Source: Stentor coeruleus (Eukaryota; Ciliophora; Heterotrichea; Heterotrichida; Stentoridae). From it: 24,200 nucleotides of DNA. A program made the position numbers and the translations under genes. Location: positions 1 through 24,200 of the forward strand of contig MPUH01001101.1 of the NCBI GenBank assembly GCA_001970955.1, written 5' to 3'. The notes under the pieces are model-generated. The model worked only from the letters and a program-made list of their open reading frames with translations, was not told the DNA's origin and ran no database searches. Shown here piece after piece: positions 1 to 10,041 of this stretch (position 1 is the stretch's first letter; every line of letters begins with the position of its first letter).

Positions 1-75
1 AGAGCTTGGACTCTAATTTTATATTATATAGCAGGGTTTCTATTCCTGATTACTATTACTATGATTACTTAGGAA

Positions 76-447
76 TTATCGCTTGACTAGTGTCAAGCCC
101 TTGTTAAAGAGGAAGATGATGCTTTGCTTGAGCTTCCATTTTTTTTTCTTCTGGCGGGAAAAAAAAATATCTGGGCTTCTTGCTTCGCGGGTCTTGTTGA
201 TGATGTTGGGTTGTTGTTGTTGGGTTGTTGGGTTATTGGTAGTTGTTTTTCGGGCGTATACCCTAGCGCTGAACCACTGCCAGATCCTCCACGCTGAGAG
301 AATCTGGTCGTCGAAGACTGGCACATCTCCATCACTTCTCAGCAGTTCGATACTGTGGGGAGGTGTGCCAGCTGCCTGACGGTCTAGCTGCTGTTGCAGC
401 CAGCTCAGGTTCGTGGCCGAGAGTTTCTGAGGCCAGCTCCGCCTCAT
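76..447 (-). CDS. Possible 123-residue protein inside the GC-rich island
   Basis: An open frame of 123 codons runs through the GC-rich island. It starts at an ATG preceded, 11 bases upstream, by a purine run AAGGAG that resembles a bacterial ribosome-binding site, and ends with TAA beside the hairpin at 81-98. The N-terminal half is mixed and Trp/Gln-rich; the second half is low complexity, with Asn/Thr/Gln runs followed by Lys runs. I recognise no domain. GC-rich sequence opens frames by chance, and the complementary strand is also open for about 98 codons, so this may not be a gene. Codon use is unlike the AT-rich neighbours, which would fit a foreign origin if it is real. Confidence 0.2.
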   Translation of the reverse strand: MRRSWPQKLSATNLSWLQQQLDRQAAGTPPHSIELLRSDGDVPVFDDQILSAWRIWQWFSARVYARKTTTNNPTTQQQQPNIINKTREARSPDIFFSRQKKKKWKLKQSIIFLFNKGLTLVKR

Positions 448-486
448 CGTGAATCTCTCTCCTTTAATGGCCTGCGGCCATTAAAG
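76..486. other. GC-rich island with serial hairpins
   Basis: This block is much richer in G and C than the surrounding AT-rich DNA and holds a chain of inverted repeats. GCTTGAC at 81-87 pairs with 92-98. ATTTTTTTTTC at 138-148 pairs perfectly with 158-168. CCAGAT at 280-285 pairs with 302-307. TGGCACATCTCC at 319-330 pairs with 359-370 (one G:T wobble, one more outer pair possible). GCTGC at 387-391 pairs with 396-400. TGAGGC at 428-433 pairs with 441-446. CTTTAATGGCC at 462-472 pairs perfectly with 476-486 across a 3-base loop. A G-rich TTG/GGG tract lies at about 200-240. I recognise no RNA family. It could be a structured RNA, a foreign insertion or a mobile remnant. The hairpins are seen; a function is not inferred. 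Confidence 0.55.
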
Positions 487-845
487 TTATTTTGTGAAGA
501 TTTGATAAGTTTTGAAATTTTTGCAGGAGATTTGGTTTAATTTAAGGATATGCAGAATATAGAAATAATGGATGTTTGGAAGTGGGCTTAGTAAGGATTT
601 TTGCATTTAGTGGAATAAGGGATAGTGCGAAAAGTGAGTTTTTTAAGGGCTTTAGAAGATAAATTTATTGTTTTGATATCTTGTAAAGTGAAATAATATT
701 TATGGAATTAAATCAATTTATTTTTTTAGTGTATTGGTGTGATTATAGGTTTTAATAAGGTAGTTTTTGAGGTGAGTGGTTGAAAATGTTTATTTTTACC
801 ATTATATCCTATAAAAAAACCTCTAATAAACTCACATACTAAAAA
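487..845. other. Intergenic, no gene seen
   Basis: AT-rich spacer between the GC-rich island and the 3' end of the 846-1439 gene. No open frame of interest, no 15-nt intron signature and no repeat was seen. Confidence 0.6.
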
Positions 846-1439
846 TTAAAAATCGTTAAACATTACTTCCCACTTTTTCATCAGCATATTCTGAGTAGGA
901 CTAAGATTATTAATTTTCCTATAGCAATCTTGTGATACTTTCAAGCTATCTCTTAGCGTGTTCATAATATTTCTAGGTTTTCGTTTTTGACTATTTTTAT
1001 GTAGTAATCTTTGCGATAGTTCTTTAATTCTACTATTAAGCTCTTTGGCTTTTTTATCAAGATTAATTGACTCACGCTCCGTGGGTAATCTAGGTGTAGT
1101 TGGGAGAGCATATGCTTTTTTAGGCACTATAAGTGATCCAGCATGTCCTTCATAAATAAAGGAATTATCATTTGCACTACGGATTGGGGTTACTGGCTTG
1201 AGTTTCCCAGTTTTGTAATCAGGAGGAAGGACAATAAACTTTTCGAGTGGTTTTGACTTATACAAAGATTTTTTCATAGAAAGCGATCTATGTGTGCCTG
1301 CTTGTGATCTATATATAAGCGAGCTATCTTGTTCACGCAAATGATGTGAAAGCTTGATTTTCCCAGTCCCTTCCACTTTATCAAGAAAAAATAAGATTTT
1401 TTTTTTCAGCTGAGGGATAGGTGTCCTAATTCCAGTCAT
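846..1439 (-). CDS. Hypothetical basic protein, 197 aa
   Basis: An uninterrupted 197-residue frame ends in TAA. An in-frame TAG lies 30 bases upstream of the ATG at 1439, so the start is well bounded unless there is an upstream exon. The first 120 residues are basic and low in order, with many Ser, Pro and Lys residues. Residues about 125-165 form a charged, probably helical stretch (KKAKELNSRIKELSQRLLHK). No catalytic motif, signal peptide or membrane segment is visible, and I recognise no family. The basic, disordered-plus-helical make-up would suit a cytoskeletal or cortical protein of a ciliate, but that is only a guess. Its 3' end points to the left, and its start is tail-on to the kinase gene on the same strand. 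Confidence 0.65.
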   Translation of the reverse strand: MTGIRTPIPQLKKKILFFLDKVEGTGKIKLSHHLREQDSSLIYRSQAGTHRSLSMKKSLYKSKPLEKFIVLPPDYKTGKLKPVTPIRSANDNSFIYEGHAGSLIVPKKAYALPTTPRLPTERESINLDKKAKELNSRIKELSQRLLHKNSQKRKPRNIMNTLRDSLKVSQDCYRKINNLSPTQNMLMKKWEVMFNDF

Positions 1440-1662
1440 TATAACAAAAGTATCTGTAAAAACTCTAGTTTCAATTAAAATTATTTACTATCCAATAAAG
1501 TTTTTTTATTAGCTAAGAAATTGTTTTTAACTTTCTTTACATAATACATATAATATGATTAATAAGAGGTTGTAAATTCATTATATCTATGAAAATACTA
1601 TAAAATCTTAGATTTAAAAACAGTTTAAAGTACTTAAAAGCTTCATATATAATAATTAGCCA

Positions 1663-3186
1663 CTACTTATAAGTTCTTGAAGACTTTCTAATGTGGCTGC
1701 TAAGGCTGTACTTATGCACCGGGGTCCTCAAATCTATAGTTTCCTTCATCCCAGGAGTAAAAACTCTTGGCTTTCTAGTCTTCAACATACTTGTAGGCGG
1801 TTTAGGAGTTGCTGACTTGATTTTCAAATCCCTCTCCAGCCTCCTACCTCTAAGAATTTTACGTTTGTTCCCAGTAACTTTAGGGGACACAGATACATTA
1901 TTCCTAACTTTTACAGAAGAATGTCTTTCATGTCTACCTTGTGTACTCAAAAAATCCCTAAACTGTTCTTTTTCCTTTGAATTACTACCACCTGTACTTT
2001 CAGTTCTTCGATTTGGATACGATTCTTGATACCTTCTGTGTCTAGGGATAAACATACTTAAATCATCATTTTTTACAGGAGGATATGGGGAAAGACCTTC
2101 AGATTTATTCAAATCCACAGTTTTTGATGAATAGTCTGCTATAGAACTTCCTCCATTTGTTATATGCTTTTTTAATAGCAAATAATATGATGTTGTGTAA
2201 TTATTGTGCTTATTAGCTTCAAGACATTTTTTTGTATAGTCTAAATCAATATTGTATCTTTCAAGCTGCTTCAAAACCGTATGGTCCACAATAATATGGT
2301 CATACCCCACTAAAATCCCCGGTTTAACCTCCTCAGTCAATTGACTAAACCATTCATGTTTCGAAATATCCTCAATTGTAAACCTATTTTCTGGCTCTAT
2401 AGTCAAAATATTCTTAATCAGATCTTTACCTTCAGGTGATATAAATTTAGGAAACGTATAATCCCCATTAAGAATTTTCTTATACAATTGTGATGTATTA
2501 GGGTCTTCAAAAGGTAAATACCCACATACAGCAGCGAAAAGTATCACTCCAGCACTCCATATATCAACTTGAAGCCCAACATATTTCTTCCCAGCAATCA
2601 TTTCAGGTGCAGCATAACAAGGACTACCACATGCAGTTTTTAATAATTCTCCAGGTTTATAAGTGTTACTAAGCCCAAAGTCGACAATTTTAATATTCTT
2701 ATTGTGGTCTAATAAAAGGTTTTCAGGTTTCAAATCTCTATGGACTATATGAAGTTTATGTATATAATCAATGCCAGCTATAAGTTGATGGAAAAATTTG
2801 CAGGCTTCTTTTTCTTTGAGTTTATTGTTTTTTACTATATAATCAAAAAGCTCTCCTCCGCTTGCGTACTCCATTATTAGATAGAGTTTTTTTGGGGTCT
2901 CGATGATCTGTGTTTAGATTACTTCATATAATTGGATGATATTTGGATGTCTTATGAGCTTGAGAATATGAATTTCTCTTGATACTCTTTCTACATCTGA
3001 GACATCACAGATACGGTCTTTTTCTAGAACTTTGATTGCAACTTTTTCTTCAGTTTGTATATGGGTTCCTAGCTTGACTTTTCCAAAAGTCCCTTCGCCT
3101 ATTGTCTTGCCGAGAAGATAGTTTCCTATAGAGTTCCCGAGAGACTTCGGGTTTTCTTGTTGTGCACTCCTAGGTAGAAATTACAT
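1663..3186 (-). CDS. SNF1/AMPK-like serine/threonine kinase, 3 exons
   Basis: Joining 3186-3185, 3169-2923 and 2907-1663 gives a 497-residue kinase. The introns are 15 nt each (3170-3184 and 2908-2922); the second would otherwise bring in a stop codon. Visible motifs are the glycine loop GEGTFGKV (residues about 25-32), VAIK with Lys47, HRDLKPEN (Asp141), DFG (159-161), an activation loop LKTACGSPCYAAPEM with Thr174 at the AMPK T-loop position, and the C-lobe. After the kinase domain a segment near residues 290-335 resembles the UBA-like module of SNF1/MARK kinases, followed by a basic, probably disordered tail. The family phosphorylates Ser/Thr and is switched on by an upstream kinase acting on the T-loop Thr. 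The initiator ATG is split by intron 1 (AT/G), and a TAA directly precedes it in frame. The gene ends in TAG. Confidence 0.9.
2908..2922 (-). other. 15-nt intron in kinase gene
   Basis: GTAATCTAAACACAG sits in phase 0 between the codons for IQLYE and IIETPKK. It carries an in-frame TAA, and removing it restores a continuous kinase N-lobe (HPNIIQLYE then IIETPKKLYLIMEY), so the splice is strongly supported. Confidence 0.93.
3170..3184 (-). other. 15-nt intron splitting the kinase start codon
   Basis: GTAATTTCTACCTAG lies between AT and G of the inferred initiator. Splicing yields ATG AGT GCA, in frame with the kinase domain. Unspliced RNA would read ATG TAA. The length, GTAA start, A at position 10 and AG end match the other introns in the window. 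Confidence 0.75.
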
Positions 3187-3660
3187 TTATGGGTTTATTT
3201 AAATGAATAAGATATGAAGGTACCATTTTGGTTTAAGAACTATTTGTAAGGGTAGATTTAGATGGTAAATAGAGGTTTAAGAGTTGTAGAAGGTGTTATT
3301 TGAGGTATGGATTGAAAATTTATGTTTTAAATTTAATGGGTATGTTGTTTATAAAGTAATGTATGGAGAATTTAGATTTATTTTTGTTTGAATTTTGTTT
3401 TGGATTTATATTATTATATAAAAGATTGCATAGGCTGTGATGAATATAAATAAGCTGATTAAGTTAGAAGGTGTTATAAGGATGAGTTTATTTATTTGGA
3501 GGCTGAATATTTATTATTCAGAAAATAAGCTTAGAATATTATTATGATAAACATGTTAGAATGAATTTTTTAAAAAGTTTGTTTTTTATATATAACTTAA
3601 TAGTAGATTAGATGATTGTAATAGAAAATCAAGTTTTTGGTGTAAAGATTAAATATGATA
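3187..3660. other. Intergenic, no gene seen
   Basis: AT-rich spacer between the kinase 5' end and the 3' end of the coiled-coil gene. It presumably holds the kinase promoter, but I see no recognisable element, repeat or hidden exon. Confidence 0.6.
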
Positions 3661-4860
3661 TTATCTCATAAACTTATATTTTCTTAGCTGATTGCTTAGA
3701 GTCGTATTTTCTCTTATCAGGTTGAAATTTCCCTCACCTTCTTTTAGTAGCAAGTCAGTAAGCTTCTGGAACTCAGCACTAAGATTGCTAACTTTCTTCT
3801 CAGTTTTTTCAATTTTTGATATTAACTTGCTTTTCACAGCTGTCGTATTTTCTCTTATCAGGTTGAAATTTCCCTCACCTTCTTTTAGTAGCAAGTCAGT
3901 AAGCTTCTGGAACTCAACACTAAGATTGCTAACTTTCTTCTCAGTTTTTTCAATTTTTGATATTAACTTGCTTTTCACAGCCATTATCAACTCTCTTCCT
4001 GAAGATAATGTATGTCGATTACGAGCTATTTCCCCAAAACTCTCATCGTTCATTGTAAAAGCTCTAGCATGGCCATGATCATCAATTTCTGATTCCTCAA
4101 ACTCTAGCGTTAAATCAGGTTCTTCATTTTCAATATCAAGTCTTAAAAATTTACCTGATCCTTCTTTCAAATTTACAGGGTTTCTCAAAAGCGCTTGAAG
4201 AATTTGAGTTTTCCTCCATGCTGTCCTATATAGATTAATAAGGTAGTTTTTGTAATTGTAAGAAAAATTAACCTTTTCACTCATATCGCAAAGAGATTCT
4301 CTTATATCTTCAACTTTTGCATGTAATGGGAGAATTTCGCTATTAAGTGGAGCAATTAAGATATTTTCATTAGCTTGTCGATAGCCTGTTTGGACCTCCA
4401 AATCTGTTGATGATTTTTGCAGATCGTATATGAGTTTATCCTTCCTATCTATATAAAATCTAATCTCATTAAGCCTTTCCTCATATTCAGTAACAATTTC
4501 ATTATACTTCCCTTTATGTTCATGTTCCATAAGTTCAGAAATCAATCTTTTACTAACAAAATTTTTCCTCTCAAACTCAACTTTTTTCAATCCCTTATAA
4601 AGATTCATCAAATCATCAATCAACTTTTCTAGTGACAAAACAGGTTTAACATCAGTATCTGTCTCTTCAGTGCATGACTCATTCTGTTTTTTCATGATTA
4701 CATCTTTTAAAAGTTTTGCATGATGCGCTAAGTTTTGCTCTAAAGTGTCGACGTAGTCTTGAGCATCTTGAGTTTCGAATTCAAATTTTTTAGGAGATCC
4801 GTATAGAGAACGTGGGGAGATTATAGAAGAAAAGGAATACTCCATGTCCTTTATATTCAA
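3661..4860 (-). CDS. Coiled-coil protein with a duplicated 47-residue unit
   Basis: A 399-residue frame without introns, ending in TAA. Nearly all of it is charged heptad-like sequence: residues about 30-60, 75-150, 175-215 and 290-390 look like coiled coil. There is no signal peptide, membrane span or catalytic motif. Residues about 293-339 and 340-386 are two copies of one 47-residue unit (beginning AVKSKLISKIEKTEKK) that differ at a single position (Val/Ala). The protein is probably cytoskeletal, basal-body or cortical in a ciliate, but no family is recognised. A second in-frame Met at residue 6 (MEYSFSS) is an alternative start. The gene lies head-to-tail with its same-strand neighbours. 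Confidence 0.75.
   Translation of the reverse strand: MNIKDMEYSFSSIISPRSLYGSPKKFEFETQDAQDYVDTLEQNLAHHAKLLKDVIMKKQNESCTEETDTDVKPVLSLEKLIDDLMNLYKGLKKVEFERKNFVSKRLISELMEHEHKGKYNEIVTEYEERLNEIRFYIDRKDKLIYDLQKSSTDLEVQTGYRQANENILIAPLNSEILPLHAKVEDIRESLCDMSEKVNFSYNYKNYLINLYRTAWRKTQILQALLRNPVNLKEGSGKFLRLDIENEEPDLTLEFEESEIDDHGHARAFTMNDESFGEIARNRHTLSSGRELIMAVKSKLISKIEKTEKKVSNLSVEFQKLTDLLLKEGEGNFNLIRENTTAVKSKLISKIEKTEKKVSNLSAEFQKLTDLLLKEGEGNFNLIRENTTLSNQLRKYKFMR
3701..3982. repeat. In-frame 141-bp tandem duplication
   Basis: Bases 3701-3840 are repeated at 3842-3981 with one mismatch (3776 G, 3917 A). The period of 141 bp equals 47 codons, so the reading frame of the coiled-coil gene is kept. Flanking bases do not match, so the copy boundaries are sharp. 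The near identity implies a very recent event, or an assembly artefact that should be excluded. Confidence 0.95.
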
Positions 4861-5658
4861 TATAAAAATGCTAGGATTAAATTAGGATGTTATTGATTGG
4901 AATTTTTTTACTACTAAAGGTTTTTTTTATAGATTGTGTTATGGTAGAGTTTGATGGAAGTTTGAATATTTTTTTATGCTTAAAATTGTTTTATTCATAG
5001 ATTAGGATTTAAAATTTAGTAAATTTGATGATGTGTTGATATTTAGTTATTAGGAATTAGAGGAAAGGAGTAAATTATTCCTGTGAAAATGTGAAAAGTG
5101 AATTGAATTATATTATTTTGTGTCTAGTAAAATGCTGTATTGATGCTTTTCAATAATTTCTTAATATTATATCATGAAAATTATAAAATGCTAGATTTTT
5201 TAAATAAAGAGCTTATTATACTCAAGTTTATTTATTAAGCAAGCATAAGTTTGATATGCCTAATATCAATTGATTTTTTTGTATATGCAAAGATTACAAA
5301 CATTTTAGCTGTCAGTCAAAGTAAATTTGTGCTTTTGATTAATCATATTAGGTGCTAAACAGCATTATTATTGAAATAGAGATAATTTTGTTTTAAGTTT
5401 ATTATGAGATAATTTACTATTGTTTGATTTTCTATATGTGTGCTTATCTATGTACTTTGGATGTGATTATTGAGTCTGTTTGTGTTTAATAATTATTATA
5501 TGATAATATAAATTTACAAGATTTTATATTAAAATCAGCTTAATGGAGATTTGAAGACTAAAATTTTGCCCTATGAGTCAGAGAAGGGATATGAAATATT
5601 AATTTCCATTTGCTCTCAGATTCCAGCATAATTTCCAAACAAAAATCCTATCTTATTT
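4861..5658. other. Intergenic, no gene seen
   Basis: About 800 bases of AT-rich sequence between the coiled-coil gene start and the 3' end of the WD40-channel gene. I saw no coding-like stretch, intron signature or RNA gene. Near the right end, at 5642-5658, a degraded piece of the neighbouring 69-bp repeat can be made out. Confidence 0.6.
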
Positions 5659-5659
5659 A

Positions 5660-5798
5660 AAAATTCAATGCTAATTAAAAAATCCTATCCTATTTAGTAA
5701 GCAAAGCTAAAATCATCTCAATATTTCCAAAATTCAATGCTAATTAAAAAATCCTATCCTATTTAGTAAGCAAAGCTAAAATCATCTCAATATTTCCA
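5660..5798. repeat. 69-bp tandem repeat across the stop codon
   Basis: Bases 5660-5729 recur without mismatch at 5729-5798, a period of 69 bp (23 codons). The right copy holds the last codons and TAG stop (5759-5761) of the WD40-channel gene. The left copy lies in the 3' untranslated region and repeats the same terminal codons and stop. A partial, diverged third copy is suggested at 5642-5658. Confidence 0.93.
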
Positions 5799-8700
5799 TG
5801 AATCCTATCAACCTTCCCTTCAACCTCTTCAACTTTACTTTTAAACTCCTCCATCTTATCCTGCATCCCAACAACTCTTTCATTCATTTTATCCACTTTT
5901 TCATCAACATTATTAAAAATTTTCTCCACTTCTTCTTTTATATCTTTAAACCCTTTCTCAACTTTCTCATCATTCATCCTTATCATTTCTTTATTTTCCT
6001 CAAACAATGGCTTTATATAATAGTTAAAAAAAGTCCCTTTAATAAAATCCCTAATATCAATCATCTTACCTTTCCATCCATTATCAGTATTTTCATAAGC
6101 ATGCATACATATATGCAAGTATTTAAACTCTTCAATATTATTCATAAACGTCATGATTTGTTCAATTTCATAGACAACCTCAGCCATTTCACTATAGTCA
6201 AAAATTTCAGCATCTAATTGGAATTCATCAAAAACATCTCCTAATATAGAAATAATCATATTAAGCATAATAATCATATTAGTTGTAACAGCTAATATAT
6301 ATGTGATTATTTGTATATTGTTTGTCTCATAGAATGGGTCAGTTTTCCCAACAATAATACCAAAAGGAGATGACCAAATAGACTGATAAGTTGTTAAATC
6401 TTCTTGAGATGATATAGCATTCATTATTCCAAGAGAAATAGTTGCATATATGAATATTATAAGAAAATCCTTCATACGGATTATGCACATTTCAAGTAAT
6501 TTTATATAATACCTTGTATTGCCGAATGCTTTAAAACCACTGAAGCCTTTTATGAGATTTAAAGTCATCATTGTCCATAAAAGTGTTGTATTTTGTATAT
6601 CGAATATTGTAAAGAAACCATATACGGCAGTAAGGTAAAAACGTAATAAATCTAAGATGTTGGAAATGCTTCTGAAATATGCTAAACCTGTAATACTGAA
6701 TTGCATTGCTTCCCAAAATATTAACATGATGTTTATCAAAAAAGCAATACTCCCAAAAATATAGGATTTTGTTGATATATAGATAGATAATGCAATAATG
6801 TTGCCCCATATTAAAAAAGTGATTAAATAAACCAATAATAAAATTCGGTTCCATTTATAGGTTGTTAATTGTTGTATAAGCGATGTGCGATAAATATCTT
6901 TGTTACGACATTCAGTTATTGCGCTTAAGAGTTGAAGACTTGAAGATGTACCAGTGCTTAAAGGTAAACGAAAAGGAATCTGTTTGATTATTAAAGGTAA
7001 TGATGTGCCTTGACTGTTAGAAAAATCTGATATATATGATAAATGATAGTCACTAATTTTAACTATAGGCAAGCTAGTTAATGGACTATTAAAGCACACA
7101 GATTTATCTTGTTGAATAAAAGTCCATGATAGCAATTTGTCTATATATGATGATGCATTTTTTAGTAAGTCTACAAGATCATGCTCAAGAGTTTTTAGGC
7201 TTAAGTATGAGTTATAACTATTAGGTTCATCTTCTAATAGATCGCTCATATAAGATATTAATAAATCAGTGACCTTTTGATTATGAGATTTTATTGAATA
7301 GTAAGCTGGTCCATGACCAAAAATATCAGTGCTTATTATAAGTTTTTTAGAATTTATAAATTTTTCTATAGTGATTTCATTACCTAGCATTGACATCATA
7401 TGTGCAATTGAGAAATTGAGGTTTGTAAAGGTTGCATTTAAGCTATTAAGTTTTTCAAAACTTTTTGTGGTTAGATGATAAAAGTTCTCTATAGTTTTAA
7501 AGTAGTTTTGATAATAAGAAGTTGTACAAGTAATCGGGTCGAAAAGGTTTTTGCTTGATTTTTTAGTATTACCAATTAATGATTCTATGCTAACTTCAAT
7601 GCCATTATTCATAGAATAACCTTTAACCCCTGAATAAGTTTTTATATATATAATTTTAGTATCTAAGTTGAAATCCATAGTTTCAACCCTCTCATTAATA
7701 CCAAATATTTTGCATATCTCGTTTTTCTCATATAAATCCCATATGGCAATTTCCTTATCATTGCCTTCAAATGCTAAATATTGTCCACTTAAGCTTAAGG
7801 AAACGTTCTTTATTGGCAAATCTCTATTTAAAAACCAAAATTTTTGTTTTTCCTTAGAAAAGTCCCATATTTTAACTGAAAAATCATCAGAACCACTAGC
7901 TAAAAACTCCCCATTAGGACTGAAACTTAAACAGTTAACCCAGCCTTCATGTCCTTTTATTGTACGTTCCTCACATTTTTCAGGTAAATTCCATAATTTT
8001 ATCGTTTTGTCATAACTACCACTTGCTAGATATCTTCCATCCATACTGAAACTTACACAAGATACCGCGTCTTGATGTCCTTTTAAAGCGAATTCCACTT
8101 TTTTATCAGCAAGATTCCAAATTTTTATAGTAAAATCGTAAGACCCAGCAGCTAAAAACCTCCCATCAGGACTAAAACTTATACTGTTAACCCAAGTTGC
8201 TGGACCAATAAGTGTGTATTCTTCTTTACTCTCAGCAAGATTCCACACTTTTATATGGCTGTCTAAAGACCCACTGGCCAAAAACTTCCCATCCGGACTG
8301 AAATTTACACTTTTTACTATATCATTATGTCCAATAAGCGTAAATTTTAATTTTTTTTCACCGAAATCCCATATTTTTATAAGTTTATCAGAAGACCCAC
8401 TAGCTAAAAACCCTTCAGAACTAAAATTGACACTATTCACACAGCTTTTATGTCCAATAAAAGTAAATAATTCTATCTCTTCAAGGATACTCCAAACTTT
8501 GATTGTGCTATCAGCTGACCCACTAGCTAAATATTGGCACTGTTGAATGAAATCTATAGAGCAAACACTATCACTGTGGCCTTTAAGTAAGCATTTTATT
8601 GTATTCTCAATTGCATTCCATATATTTATAGTCCCATTTTCATATCCACAAGCTAAAAGCATCCCATTAGGACTATATTTTAAGCATTTCACAGGATTTT

Positions 8701-9784
8701 TATGCTCTGAAAAACTGAATTTCTGATCCTTTTCTCCTAGTTTCCATATTTTTATAAGACTATCTGATGACCCGCTAGCTAAAAAGTTCCCATCCTCGCT
8801 GAATTTTACAGACCGCACCCAATTTGTATGTCCAGCTAATGTGCATTTTTCCTTTTGCTCAGCAAAACTCCATATTTTTATAAGCTTATCAGAAGATCCA
8901 CTTGCTAAAAGCTCATTATTTGGACTAAAAGCTATACTATTAACCCAATTTGTATGTCCTTCTAAAGTAAATTTCTCTATTTTCTCAGCGAAATCCCAAA
9001 CTTTTATAAGATTATCTTCCGAACTGCTAGCTAAATATTTCCCATTTCTACTGAAAACTACACAGCAAACTATCCCATTATGTCCTATTAAAGTGAACTC
9101 CTCGTTTTTATTATCAAAATTCCATATTTTTATTGTTGAATCACTTGATCCACTAGCTAAAAACTTTCCATCAGGGCTAAAGCATATGTTAAATATAGAG
9201 TTTTTATGGCCTGCTAAAGTGAATTCTAGAGCTTTTTCTGAGAGGCTCCATATTTTTATAAGCTCATCGGAAGAGCCACTTGCTAAAAAGTTGCCATCTG
9301 GACTAAAGCTTAAAGTTGTAACATTGCCTTCATGGCTTGTGAAAGTGTGAATAATTACTTTTTCTGATATGCTCCATAAGGATATTGTTGAGTCTGAGGA
9401 CCCTGTTGCTAAAAGATTACTGTTTGGGCTGAATATGACGCTAAAAAACAAGCTGGTGTTGTTGAAAGAAAAGTGCTCTTTGTTATTGATGAGATCCCAT
9501 ATTATTATCTGCTTATCTTCAGATACACTTGCTAAGTAGTTGCCATCTGGACTAAAGCTCACACATAGAACTGAGCCTGTATGATAATTAAGTGTAGTTG
9601 AATATGAGTGAGATAGGTTGATACTTGGCTCAATCTGAATATATTTCCAGACTTTTCTGAGTTCCCTTTGGGCTTCATCTGTTCTGAAATTATCTGTTTT
9701 GGCAATTGGTTTCTTAGATATTGAAATAGATTGAGTATCTCCTTCATTTCTAATAATAAAGCCTTGGCTTAATGTATCAAACAT
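5759..9784 (-). CDS. WD40-repeat protein fused to TRP-like ion channel, 1341 aa
   Basis: A single intron-free frame of 1341 residues ends in TAG. Residues about 66-700 hold 14 clear WD40 repeats plus one degenerate repeat, each close to 42 residues, with the pattern GH, then FSPDG.FLASGSSD, then IKIW; this would build two beta-propellers. Residues about 700-975 form a linker that includes an ankyrin-like patch (DIFGHGPAYYSIKSHNQKV). From about 979 to 1182 there are about six hydrophobic helices; S5 is followed by a pore-loop candidate (SSPFGIIVGKTDPF near 1141) and an S6 ending MLNMIISILGDVFDEF, as in TRP channels (compare LNLLIA.MG). S4 lacks a row of Arg/Lys, arguing against voltage gating. 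The last 70 residues are a charged coiled coil suited to subunit assembly. Inferred role: cation channel with a propeller sensor or scaffold. Ion selectivity and ligand are unknown. Confidence 0.85.
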   Translation of the reverse strand: MFDTLSQGFIIRNEGDTQSISISKKPIAKTDNFRTDEAQRELRKVWKYIQIEPSINLSHSYSTTLNYHTGSVLCVSFSPDGNYLASVSEDKQIIIWDLINNKEHFSFNNTSLFFSVIFSPNSNLLATGSSDSTISLWSISEKVIIHTFTSHEGNVTTLSFSPDGNFLASGSSDELIKIWSLSEKALEFTLAGHKNSIFNICFSPDGKFLASGSSDSTIKIWNFDNKNEEFTLIGHNGIVCCVVFSRNGKYLASSSEDNLIKVWDFAEKIEKFTLEGHTNWVNSIAFSPNNELLASGSSDKLIKIWSFAEQKEKCTLAGHTNWVRSVKFSEDGNFLASGSSDSLIKIWKLGEKDQKFSFSEHKNPVKCLKYSPNGMLLACGYENGTINIWNAIENTIKCLLKGHSDSVCSIDFIQQCQYLASGSADSTIKVWSILEEIELFTFIGHKSCVNSVNFSSEGFLASGSSDKLIKIWDFGEKKLKFTLIGHNDIVKSVNFSPDGKFLASGSLDSHIKVWNLAESKEEYTLIGPATWVNSISFSPDGRFLAAGSYDFTIKIWNLADKKVEFALKGHQDAVSCVSFSMDGRYLASGSYDKTIKLWNLPEKCEERTIKGHEGWVNCLSFSPNGEFLASGSDDFSVKIWDFSKEKQKFWFLNRDLPIKNVSLSLSGQYLAFEGNDKEIAIWDLYEKNEICKIFGINERVETMDFNLDTKIIYIKTYSGVKGYSMNNGIEVSIESLIGNTKKSSKNLFDPITCTTSYYQNYFKTIENFYHLTTKSFEKLNSLNATFTNLNFSIAHMMSMLGNEITIEKFINSKKLIISTDIFGHGPAYYSIKSHNQKVTDLLISYMSDLLEDEPNSYNSYLSLKTLEHDLVDLLKNASSYIDKLLSWTFIQQDKSVCFNSPLTSLPIVKISDYHLSYISDFSNSQGTSLPLIIKQIPFRLPLSTGTSSSLQLLSAITECRNKDIYRTSLIQQLTTYKWNRILLLVYLITFLIWGNIIALSIYISTKSYIFGSIAFLINIMLIFWEAMQFSITGLAYFRSISNILDLLRFYLTAVYGFFTIFDIQNTTLLWTMMTLNLIKGFSGFKAFGNTRYYIKLLEMCIIRMKDFLIIFIYATISLGIMNAISSQEDLTTYQSIWSSPFGIIVGKTDPFYETNNIQIITYILAVTTNMIIMLNMIISILGDVFDEFQLDAEIFDYSEMAEVVYEIEQIMTFMNNIEEFKYLHICMHAYENTDNGWKGKMIDIRDFIKGTFFNYYIKPLFEENKEMIRMNDEKVEKGFKDIKEEVEKIFNNVDEKVDKMNERVVGMQDKMEEFKSKVEEVEGKVDRIHGNIEMILALLTK
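7790..9590 (-). repeat. WD40-coding repeat array, about 126-bp period
   Basis: Bases here repeat with a period close to 126 bp, each unit encoding one 42-residue WD40 blade. The segment for the LASGS motif recurs almost unchanged (for example CCACTAGCTAAAAA on the + strand). Several blades are more alike than WD40 blades of unrelated proteins usually are, which suggests growth by internal duplication. Confidence 0.8.
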
Positions 9785-10041
9785 TTATATTGGTTCAGAT
9801 ATTTATTTTATTTTTATGCATTATTTTTAATCACTGAACTTAAATGACGATTATTAATATACTAATACACTAAATAAAAAGTATTCAAACTCCACCTAGA
9901 TCAATGCCTTAAAAAACCCCAAAAGCCAAATTACTCTAAAAAATGACTATAAATTTACCTTAATTCCTATCATATCAAAATTCTAAAACTCCTACCCAAA
10001 TTACAAAAAAACATAAAATTTTATAAACAACCATAGTCTTT